Assembly: GCA_900544455.1 (NCBI GenBank)
Contig: UQVJ01000022.1
Coordinates: forward strand, 1-20,888
DNA length: 20,888 bases
From: an uncultured Eggerthella sp.
GTDB lineage: Bacteria > Actinomycetota > Coriobacteriia > Coriobacteriales > Eggerthellaceae
Direction: 5' to 3'
Shown here: in pieces, positions 7,240 through 14,013 of the stretch
Numbering within the stretch: position 1 is the first letter of the stretch
Layout of the letters: each line of letters begins with the position of its first letter
Made by a program: the position numbers and the translations under genes
Notes under the pieces: generated by a model
The model's input: the letters and a program-made list of their open reading frames with translations, nothing else
What the model was told of the DNA's origin: nothing
Database searches by the model: none

Positions 7240-8139
7240 ATGGAAGAAACAAATGAGCAGGGCTTAAGCCGTGAACAAATAGAAGATGCGCGCAACAACA
7301 GAGCCTCCCTCCAGGAGGCTTGCCGAACGGCACCAAGCTCCAACGCGCAGCTTCGCATACACGTCCTCGCCAGCGGCAGTAAGGGAAACGCCTCCCTTGT
7401 CGAGAACATCGCAACCGGGGAAGGCATATTGATCGACTGCGGTATCTGCAAGCGTGACGTGCTTTCGCGATCGGCTGAAGCTGGTTTTGATCTGGGCAAG
7501 CTCAAGGCGGTTCTTATTACGCATGAGCATTCCGACCACACGAAGGGTCTTAAGGTTCTTTACCGCGAACTGGCAAAACGAGATTTGCAGGTCCCCTTGT
7601 TTGCAAATCAGGCTACGTATGCGATCAGCAAGCCTATCCAAGAGGCCGCTCTGCTTACTGAGGTTATTGGTTTTGACGCCGAAGACCAGCTTTCTCTGGC
7701 TGGTATGCAGGTACTCGCTTTTGCTACATCGCATGACGCTGTGTCTTCTTTTGGGTTCCGCCTCTGGGCAAAAGACGATGCACTTGGTTATATGACTGAT
7801 ACCGGTGTAGTCACAGGAGCGGCGCATGAGGCTTTGCAGGGCTGTCGGATTTTGGCCATCGAGGCTAATCATGACCCTGCAATGCTTAAAAACGGCCCCT
7901 ATCCACGTGCCTTGCAGGAACGCGTTTCCTCTGAGCGCGGGCATCTGAGCAACGGGCAGGCTTCCGAAGAGCTGAAAAGCCTTCTGCATCCCGGTCTAGA
8001 AGAGGTGATTGCGATGCACATCTCAGAGAATAACAACACCTACCGTCTGCCAGTGGAAAGCCTTCGTGGGGTGGTGCGGCAGGAAAGCCATCCTGCGGCA
8101 GTTGTATGCGCATACCAGCAACGGTTGGTCTCGCGTTAA
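7240..8139 (+). CDS. YycJ/WalJ-type metallo-beta-lactamase-fold hydrolase
   Basis: A 299-residue cytoplasmic MBL-fold protein of the YycJ/WalJ group, whose characterised members are dimetal nucleases (5'-3' exonuclease activity) tied to DNA repair or cell-wall phenotypes. The family core starts near residue 38: HVLASGSKGNASLVE, ILIDCG, then metal motif HEHSDH at 95-100, GYMTDTG around 185 and LAIEANHD. A polar N-terminal stretch of about 37 residues precedes the core and is longer than usual. ATG at 7240 follows AAGGA with short spacing; no later in-frame ATG precedes the core. It lies 19 bases after iscS, probably in the same transcript, though the family has no known role in sulfur transfer. 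Convergent with the Rrf2 gene. Confidence 0.87.
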   Translation: MEETNEQGLSREQIEDARNNRASLQEACRTAPSSNAQLRIHVLASGSKGNASLVENIATGEGILIDCGICKRDVLSRSAEAGFDLGKLKAVLITHEHSDHTKGLKVLYRELAKRDLQVPLFANQATYAISKPIQEAALLTEVIGFDAEDQLSLAGMQVLAFATSHDAVSSFGFRLWAKDDALGYMTDTGVVTGAAHEALQGCRILAIEANHDPAMLKNGPYPRALQERVSSERGHLSNGQASEELKSLLHPGLEEVIAMHISENNNTYRLPVESLRGVVRQESHPAAVVCAYQQRLVSR

Positions 8140-8184
8140 AGGGTGCCTTGATTCCGCTTTTGCTCTACGGTGCAGTTTTTCGGG

Positions 8185-8586
8185 CTAGTGGTGAGCCAAG
8201 TCGGCAAGTGTTACGCCATCCACGTATTCTTCGATAACTTTATCAAGGCCCGCCCAGAACCGCACCGCGTTGCATTCGAATCCGCGCTCGCATCCAGTTT
8301 CAAGAGCGCTGCAGGCAACGGGAATGGTAGTGCCTTCAACGGCACGTAATACATCACCAGCTTTTATTTCATTGGTTGACTTCGCAAGGCAGTAGCCACC
8401 GTTTTTGCCGCGCATGCCCTTAATAAGTTCAGCCTGCGTGAGTGGACGCACCAATTGCTCGAGGTATTTAAGGGAAATGCCCTCAAATTCTGCTATTTCT
8501 CGGAGGGAAACCTTCTCTTCGGGGCCTCGAAGAGCAAGATCGATCATGAAGCGCATGGCATAACGGCCTTTAGTGGAAATCAGCAT
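8185..8586 (-). CDS. Rrf2 family transcriptional regulator with IscR-like cysteines
   Basis: A 133-residue winged-helix regulator, starting MLISTKGRYAMRFMIDLAL as Rrf2 proteins do. The recognition region is SLREIAEFEGISLKYLEQL (about 27-45) and the wing is KGMRGKNGGYCLA (56-68). Three cysteines, C92, C99 and C105, match the spacing of the [2Fe-2S] ligands of E. coli IscR (92, 98, 104), but His107 of IscR has no counterpart; the only nearby histidines are the last two residues. The frame is open 28 codons further upstream, but ATG at 8586 with AGGAAAGGA 5 bases before it fits the family. It diverges from sufC and is the likely Fe-S-sensing regulator of the suf operon (inference from position and cysteines). 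Confidence 0.9.
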   Translation of the reverse strand: MLISTKGRYAMRFMIDLALRGPEEKVSLREIAEFEGISLKYLEQLVRPLTQAELIKGMRGKNGGYCLAKSTNEIKAGDVLRAVEGTTIPVACSALETGCERGFECNAVRFWAGLDKVIEEYVDGVTLADLAHH

Positions 8587-8663
8587 GCGAATCCTTTCCT
8601 GAACTAGCGATGTACCGCCAATCGATAATTCCTTTGCGTTTATTGCAAATGAGTTGCAACGCC

Positions 8664-8694
8664 TTGACATTACCTCTGAAGCGATTATTTTAAT
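8664..8694 (+). promoter_or_regulatory. Probable promoter of the suf operon
   Basis: A perfect -35 hexamer TTGACA lies at 8664-8669. Candidate -10 boxes are TATTTT (8686-8691, spacing 16) and TTTAAT (8689-8694, spacing 19). It lies 35-65 bases before the sufC ATG, in the gap shared with the Rrf2 gene. Confidence 0.5.
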
Positions 8695-8716
8695 CCTAGC
8701 AAACTAGTATGATTAA
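8690..8716 (+). promoter_or_regulatory. Imperfect palindrome before sufC, candidate Rrf2 operator
   Basis: Outer arms TTAATC (8690-8695) and GATTAA (8711-8716) are reverse complements, and two CTAG tetramers (8696-8699, 8704-8707) lie between them around CAAA. The two halves differ by a TA offset. It overlaps the downstream edge of the predicted -10 and lies 12 bases before sufC, where a repressor could block transcription. It does not match the E. coli IscR consensus closely. Confidence 0.35.
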
Positions 8717-8728
8717 CGAAAGGCAAAC

Positions 8729-9496
8729 ATGATGACTGACGCGAATTCACTTCTTGCTGTGCAGGGGATCACGGTCTCGGTTGACGAAAAGCCTATCCTT
8801 CGTGGCATCGATCTTACTGTTGGTGCAGGAGAGACCCATGTAGTAATGGGCCCGAATGGCGCTGGTAAATCGACTCTCGGTCGTGTTGTCATGGGTGACC
8901 CTGAATACACCGTTGATTCTGGTTCCATTATTTTCGATGGCCAGGATATCACCGAGCTTTCCCCCGATAAGCGCTCTCGCGCTGGTTTGTTTTTGAGTTT
9001 TCAGGCCCCAACCGAAATTCCTGGTGTTCCTGTATCTAGCTTTTTACGCGCAATGGTTGCAGACCGTGAAGGTTTCGACATGAAAGGCAAGCAGTTCCGC
9101 AAGCATGTTCGTGAATTGGCAAAAGAGCTCAGCTTTGATAATTCGTATCTAGACCGCGAGTTAGGCGTTGGTTTCTCGGGCGGCGAAAAGAAAAAGCTCG
9201 AAATGCTTCAGCTATTACTGCTTGAGCCTAAGTTGGCTATCCTCGATGAAACCGACTCCGGCCTTGATGTTGATGCTCTTGGTGTCGTTTCGCGTGGCAT
9301 CGAAACGTATAAGAAGAACACCGGCGGTGCTCTTGTCGTGATTACGCATAATACCCGCATTCTTGAACATTTAAGCGTCGACCGCGTTCATGTTGTCGTG
9401 AACGGCAAGGTGGTAACCGAAGGCGACGCTTCTCTTATCGACCAGATTAACGAACAGGGCTTCGAACGTTTTGAATCCGAAGCAACTGCTGAATAG
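8729..9496 (+). CDS. sufC: SufC, ATPase of the SufBCD Fe-S scaffold
   Basis: ABC-type ATPase that binds SufB and SufD and drives conformational change during Fe-S cluster assembly; it is cytoplasmic and not a transporter. The 255 residues show Walker A GPNGAGKST (41-49), the Q-loop FQAPTEIPGV typical of SufC, signature FSGGEKKK (149-156), Walker B LAILDETDSGLD (D173, E174) and switch H207 in VITHN. GAAAGG ends 5 bases before the ATG at 8729; a second ATG follows directly. First gene of sufCBDSU; sufB follows after 9 bases. Confidence 0.97.
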   Translation: MMTDANSLLAVQGITVSVDEKPILRGIDLTVGAGETHVVMGPNGAGKSTLGRVVMGDPEYTVDSGSIIFDGQDITELSPDKRSRAGLFLSFQAPTEIPGVPVSSFLRAMVADREGFDMKGKQFRKHVRELAKELSFDNSYLDRELGVGFSGGEKKKLEMLQLLLLEPKLAILDETDSGLDVDALGVVSRGIETYKKNTGGALVVITHNTRILEHLSVDRVHVVVNGKVVTEGDASLIDQINEQGFERFESEATAE

Positions 9497-9505
9497 GAGG
9501 CATCT

Positions 9506-10918
9506 GTGACGAAGAAGCGTTCTGAAGTAGCGGATGTTGATAGGAGCCTGTACGATTTTCGTTTCAGTGATGCTGACGCGGAAAAGCTGGCTGCGGGCCT
9601 TACCCCCGATATCGTTCGTGAGATCTCCGCAAAAAAAGACGAACCTGAGTGGATGCTCCAGTTCCGTTTAAAGTCACTCGAAACCTACCATCGAATGAGT
9701 AAGCCTAATTGGGGTCCTGCTATCGATGGGCTGGATATGGACAATATTGTTACCTACGTCAAGCCAGCAACTGACCAGAAAAGCGATTGGGACAGCCTCC
9801 CGGACGATGTGAAGAGCACCTTTGACCGTTTAGGCATCCCGGAGGCAGAACGCTCATATTTGGCAGGCGTAGGAGCTCAGTATGATTCCGAGCTGGTTTA
9901 TCACAACATGCAAGACACCGCTGCCAAAATGGGCATCGTGTATTCGGGAATCGAAGAGGCTCTTAAAGAGCCTAAATGGGAAGCCCTCATTCACGAGAAG
10001 TTCATGACGCTTATCCCTCCGACCGATCACAAATTTGCGGCTTTGCATGGAGCGGTTTGGTCGGGCGGTAGTTTTGTATATGTACCTAAGGGAACAAAGC
10101 TCGATTTCCCACTTCAGAGCTATTTCCGTCTGAATGCAAAGGGTGCAGGGCAGTTCGAACACACCCTCATCATTGTTGAAGACGATGCGGATCTTCACTT
10201 TATCGAAGGTTGCAGTGCGCCAAAGTACAACGTAGCTAACCTCCACGCTGGTGCCGTAGAGCTCTTTGTGGGCAAACGCGCTAAATTACGTTATTCGACT
10301 ATCGAAAACTGGTCGAAAAACATGTACAACCTGAACACGAAACGTGCGATTGTCGACGAGGGCGGTGCTATCGAATGGGTTAGTGGCTCCTTCGGTAGCC
10401 ATGTCGGTTATCTGTATCCGATGTCCATTCTTTCTGGCAAAAAGAGCACCTGCACGTTTACTGGAATCACCTTCGCAGGCGCAGGGCAGAATCTCGACAC
10501 TGGCTGCAAAGTTGTGCTCAACGCACCTGATACTTCTGCTGCCATTGAGACGAAGTCCATTTCTAAGGGTGGTGGTATCTCTACATTCCGCAGTTCCGTT
10601 GTTGCCACGAAAAAAGCCGAGGGCTCTGCCGCAAGTGTTTCTTGCCAATCCCTCATGTTGGACGACATGAGTCGCTCCGATACCATTCCCACCATGGACA
10701 TCCGCTGCAAAAATGTTGACATCGGCCATGAAGCCACTATTGGACGAATCGGTGATGACAAGGTGTTCTATCTGATGAGCCGTGGCATTTCCGAAGAAGA
10801 GGCACGCGGCATGATTGTTAATGGTTTTGCGGACCCTGTTTCCAAGGAACTGCCGCTTGAATACGCTGTCGAGATGAACAATCTTATCAAGCTCGAGATG
10901 GAAGGGGCGATTGGTTAA
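9506..10918 (+). CDS. sufB: SufB, Fe-S cluster scaffold protein
   Basis: Beta-helix core subunit of the SufBC2D complex on which new clusters are built. The 470 residues follow the family: N-terminal region with EPEWMLQFR (about 46-54), then QDTAAKMGIVYSGIEEAL, VPKGTKLDFPLQSYFR, and IEGCSAPKYN, where C236 corresponds to the sulfur-accepting C254 of E. coli. Near the C-terminus are SRSDTIPT and IGHEATIGRIGDDKVFYLMSRG, the SufC/SufD-contact region. E. coli C405 is replaced by Ser in SRSDT, as is common in Gram-positive SufB. It starts with GTG after TAGGAGG with 5-base spacing. The stop overlaps the sufD start by one base (TAATG). Confidence 0.97.
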   Translation: MTKKRSEVADVDRSLYDFRFSDADAEKLAAGLTPDIVREISAKKDEPEWMLQFRLKSLETYHRMSKPNWGPAIDGLDMDNIVTYVKPATDQKSDWDSLPDDVKSTFDRLGIPEAERSYLAGVGAQYDSELVYHNMQDTAAKMGIVYSGIEEALKEPKWEALIHEKFMTLIPPTDHKFAALHGAVWSGGSFVYVPKGTKLDFPLQSYFRLNAKGAGQFEHTLIIVEDDADLHFIEGCSAPKYNVANLHAGAVELFVGKRAKLRYSTIENWSKNMYNLNTKRAIVDEGGAIEWVSGSFGSHVGYLYPMSILSGKKSTCTFTGITFAGAGQNLDTGCKVVLNAPDTSAAIETKSISKGGGISTFRSSVVATKKAEGSAASVSCQSLMLDDMSRSDTIPTMDIRCKNVDIGHEATIGRIGDDKVFYLMSRGISEEEARGMIVNGFADPVSKELPLEYAVEMNNLIKLEMEGAIG

Positions 10919-12213
10919 TGGATGCTTCCAACATTGAATCTTTTGGCGCGGTTGCCGTAGAGTCGGCTAACGCAATGCCCGCCCCAACTTGGCACCGTTT
11001 GCACGTGAACAGTAAAAAGGTTGCTTTGCCAGAGGGGCTTGAGATCAGCTCTGATATTGAATTCGAAATTAACGGCATAGAGCTCGGGGAATTAGATGCA
11101 TTTGATTCAGCTCTGTCAGCTTTTCAGCAAAAGCTGGATGCTCGAAACGAAGGTAATGTCGATACGCGCGCTGTAGCAGTTGCGGCTGTCGGGGATGCGA
11201 ACCCGGAGAATTTGGACATTCCCGCTCTTTCCTCGTACCAACGTAAAGCCGTTCTTGAAGAACTTGAAAACAATGTTTCCAATTCGTTTGAAACAGGCAT
11301 GGGAGGCGAAGCATATGCTTACCTCGAATCTGTCTCTGACGGTCACTTGGTTCTCGCTGCATCTGAAAACGCTGTTAGCAGCGCTACGGTACGTATATCC
11401 GCCAAAGAAGGGATAGCCAACGCAGCATGCGTCGATGTTATAGCTGCTCCCCATTCCAAGGTTTCGCTTACGATCTCTTATGAGGGCATTTCCGGCGGAT
11501 CCGGTTTCGCAGGATGCGGGTTACGCGTATTCGCTGGTGTCGGTTCGGAGGTCAAAGTAGATTCCATCCAGGCTCTTAATGGGTGCTGGACTGTCTTCGA
11601 TGATTCGGGATACGTACTCGACGATAACGCACACGTAATGGTTACGCATCGTGTTCTTGGTGCTGATTCTGCGTCAACTGGACTTTCGGCAGATTTGCGC
11701 GGCGACCAATCGCGTATCGATGTCGCAACGCGTTACCTTGGAATCGGGCATCAAGAAAGGGATTTCAATTACTCGATCAAACAACGCGGCCATTCAACGG
11801 AAAGCAGCCTAGATGCCAATGGCGTTCTATCAGGCGAATCGAAGAAGACCTTGCGTGGCACTATTGACTTTGTTCACGGATGCAAAGGGTCTACGGGCAA
11901 CGAGCGAGAAACGGTTCTTCTTGCCGATAAGAACGTGGTTAATAAAACGGTACCGGTAATTCTATGCGATGAAGATGACGTTATGGGTAATCACGGTGCC
12001 ACTATAGGCCATGTTCGCCCAGAACAGCACTTCTACTTATCTTGTCGTGGCTTGTCTGATAAAGCCATCGAATCATTGTTCGCTGTCGCCGCTCTTGAAG
12101 AAGCTCATATGGCATTTGAAGATGAGCGAATCAAGAATGGAATTGCGCAGTTAGCCTCAACACAGGGCATTGATGCCGAAAACTTTGACGATCCAAAAGG
12201 GGAGTGTGACTAA
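10918..12213 (+). CDS. sufD: SufD, Fe-S cluster assembly protein
   Basis: SufB-like partner in the SufBC2D scaffold, needed for iron entry and cluster formation. The 431 residues have a variable N-terminal half and a conserved C-terminal half: KKTLRGTIDFVHGCKGSTGNE, ILCDEDDVMGNHGATIGH and FYLSCRGLSDKAIESLF. H359 in NHGATIGH matches the essential H360 of E. coli SufD. Translation is probably coupled to sufB and sufS, with one-base TAATG overlaps at both ends. The sequence is more divergent than SufB, as usual for this subunit. Confidence 0.93.
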   Translation: MDASNIESFGAVAVESANAMPAPTWHRLHVNSKKVALPEGLEISSDIEFEINGIELGELDAFDSALSAFQQKLDARNEGNVDTRAVAVAAVGDANPENLDIPALSSYQRKAVLEELENNVSNSFETGMGGEAYAYLESVSDGHLVLAASENAVSSATVRISAKEGIANAACVDVIAAPHSKVSLTISYEGISGGSGFAGCGLRVFAGVGSEVKVDSIQALNGCWTVFDDSGYVLDDNAHVMVTHRVLGADSASTGLSADLRGDQSRIDVATRYLGIGHQERDFNYSIKQRGHSTESSLDANGVLSGESKKTLRGTIDFVHGCKGSTGNERETVLLADKNVVNKTVPVILCDEDDVMGNHGATIGHVRPEQHFYLSCRGLSDKAIESLFAVAALEEAHMAFEDERIKNGIAQLASTQGIDAENFDDPKGECD

Positions 12214-13451
12214 TGACCCCCGATCAGATTAACGAAATTAGGGTGAATCCCTACAAAGACGACTTTCCTCTGCTATCAAGAAACGCTGATCTTGCATTTC
12301 TTGATAGTGCGGCAACGGGGCAGCGTCCCGCCTGCGTACTGGATGCGCAGCGTTCGTTCTACGAGACAATGAATGCTAATGCGCTCCGTGGTTTGTATCG
12401 CTTGTCCGTCGAGGCAACCCAGGCCATCAACGATGCGCGTCATACCGTTGCCTCATTTATCGGAGCATCTGAATCTCAGGACATTGTATTTTGCCGAAAC
12501 ACCAGTGAGGCCCTGAATATCGTCGCAAAATCTTTCGGTGCTTCTGTTCTTAAGCCGGGTGATGAGGTTTGCATTAGCATTATGGAGCACCACTCGAACC
12601 TTATTCCATGGCAACAGGTGTGTCGTGCAACTGGTGCTAGTTTGGTGTATCTTCGCCCTGATAAACAGGGGATTATCACGGCTGAGGAAATGGACAGGAA
12701 GATTAACCAACGCACCAAGATCGTTTCCGTGACTCATGTTTCCAATGTGCTCGGCATCGAGAACCCTGTTGTTGAACTTGGCAAACGAGTTCACGCTGTC
12801 GGCGGATACCTTGTTGTCGATGGCGCGCAGAGCGTGCCGCATATTTCCGTTGACGTAAAGCAGATTGGTTGCGACTTCTTCGCATTTTCCGGTCACAAGG
12901 TATTTGGACCTTTCGGTATCGGGGTTTTGTGGGGGAAGCATGAATTGCTCGATGGCATGCCGCCATTCCTCACAGGTGGCGAAATGATTGATAGCGTATC
13001 GGAAACTGATGCCGTCTGGGCGCCGGTCCCTGAAAAGTTCGAGGCGGGAACCCAAGATGCTGCGGGCATATACGCCACTGCCAAAGCTCTTGATTACGTC
13101 AGTGCTCTTGGCATGCAAACGCTCGAGAAGCGCGAAAGGCTTCTTATGGATTATCTGATGGATCAGATGAGGGGGCTTCCCTTTATTGAGATCATCGGAC
13201 ACGAAGAGGCATCGAAGCATCATGGTGCTTTGAGCTTCAACGTGAAAGGCATCCATCCCCATGATGTTTCTAGTATTCTTGACAACTGCAATGTCGCAAT
13301 TCGCGCCGGTCATCATTGTGCGCAGCCATTGCTTACCTGGCTTGGCGTGGAATCGTGCTGCCGTGCTTCAATTGCGTTCTACAACGATACAAGTGATATC
13401 GATGCATTAATTTCTGGACTCAACACCGTTTGGAGCATATTCAATGGCTAA
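12213..13451 (+). CDS. sufS: SufS, cysteine desulfurase (group II)
   Basis: PLP enzyme giving persulfide sulfur to SufU for Fe-S assembly. The 412 residues show YLRP-type group II features: H126 in MEHHSNLIPW, D203 in VVDGAQSVPH, Schiff-base K229 in FSGHKVFGPFGIG, and active C369 in RAGHHCAQP on the short loop of group II enzymes. This separates it from the group I enzyme encoded at 6012-7220. It overlaps sufD by one base and sufU by 8 bases, so its partner is SufU rather than SufE, none of which is present. Confidence 0.96.
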   Translation: MTPDQINEIRVNPYKDDFPLLSRNADLAFLDSAATGQRPACVLDAQRSFYETMNANALRGLYRLSVEATQAINDARHTVASFIGASESQDIVFCRNTSEALNIVAKSFGASVLKPGDEVCISIMEHHSNLIPWQQVCRATGASLVYLRPDKQGIITAEEMDRKINQRTKIVSVTHVSNVLGIENPVVELGKRVHAVGGYLVVDGAQSVPHISVDVKQIGCDFFAFSGHKVFGPFGIGVLWGKHELLDGMPPFLTGGEMIDSVSETDAVWAPVPEKFEAGTQDAAGIYATAKALDYVSALGMQTLEKRERLLMDYLMDQMRGLPFIEIIGHEEASKHHGALSFNVKGIHPHDVSSILDNCNVAIRAGHHCAQPLLTWLGVESCCRASIAFYNDTSDIDALISGLNTVWSIFNG

Positions 13452-13881
13452 TGCACCCGTAGGAAACATTTATACCGCCGCTTTGATGCAGCATAATTCT
13501 CATCCAGATTATAAATACGAGATGGAAGGTTGCACTTGTTCGCACGAGGGCATAAACCCCAGTTGCGGTGACGAACTTACTTTGCAGCTTCGCATTGAAG
13601 GTGACGTTATCGAAGAGGCCTCTTTTACTGGCAGCGGCTGTGCAGTATCTCAAGCATCTGCCGATATGATGGCCGACCTCATTACCGGCGAATCCGTAAA
13701 AGAGGCTAAGCGTTTGGTTGGCTTGTTTCTTGGAATGATCAAAGGAGAAACCCTTACCGAGGAAGATAAGGAAGACCTCGACGAAGCCGCTGAGCTTGAG
13801 TCGATTTCTCGCATGCCTGCTCGAGTGAAATGCGCTGAGTTAGCTTGGCGCACACTTGAAAAACTGCTAGCCGACAAATAA
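13444..13881 (+). CDS. sufU: SufU, zinc-dependent sulfur transfer protein
   Basis: Accepts sulfur from SufS by zinc-ligand swapping and passes it to SufB. The 145 residues hold the zinc ligands C41 and D43 (NPSCGD), C66 (GSGCAVSQAS) and C130 (RVKCAELAW), equivalent to C41, D43, C66 and C128 of B. subtilis SufU. The SufU-specific insertion between C66 and C130 separates it from IscU. Just before the first ligand it has extra C30, C32 and H34 (GCTCSHEG), not found in the B. subtilis protein. The start lies inside the sufS 3' end. Last gene of the suf operon, followed by a hairpin terminator. Confidence 0.95.
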   Translation: MANAPVGNIYTAALMQHNSHPDYKYEMEGCTCSHEGINPSCGDELTLQLRIEGDVIEEASFTGSGCAVSQASADMMADLITGESVKEAKRLVGLFLGMIKGETLTEEDKEDLDEAAELESISRMPARVKCAELAWRTLEKLLADK

Positions 13882-13909
13882 GGTGTCCCGTTTACCGATC
13901 ACAGAGTCA

Positions 13910-13944
13910 AGTAAGGCGAAGCTTCGGCTTCGCCTTACTATTTC
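13910..13944 (+). terminator. Terminator after sufU
   Basis: Perfect 13-bp stem AGTAAGGCGAAGC (13910-13922) / GCTTCGCCTTACT (13927-13939) closed by a C(TTCG)G tetraloop, an extra-stable RNA loop. Followed by ATTTC, a short T-run. It separates the suf and hydrogenase operons; the remaining 70 bases before 14014 must hold the hydrogenase promoter, which I cannot place confidently (a -10-like TGTAAT lies at 13958-13963). Confidence 0.85.
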
Positions 13945-14013
13945 GTACTAAAGTAACTGTAATGCGACGTCATGTCGCTTTTATTAATTTGAACCCAGAT
14001 AAGGGGGCTGCCC

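Noticed and set aside
7264..7989. 241-codon open frame on the minus strand inside the YycJ-type gene
   Set aside because: Antisense shadow of a gene with an intact metal-binding motif; no family features.
8587..8670. Longer N-terminus for the Rrf2 protein from 8670
   Set aside because: The extra 28 residues do not match the family, would overlap the suf promoter, and ATG at 8586 has a good ribosome site.
12453..13316. 287-codon open frame on the minus strand inside sufS
   Set aside because: Antisense to a well-conserved gene, no recognisable domain or ribosome site.
13964..13984. Short GCGAC/GTCGC hairpin followed by TTTTATT as a second terminator before echA
   Set aside because: Only 5 bp with a 5-base loop, and a strong terminator is already present 25 bases upstream; too weak to call.
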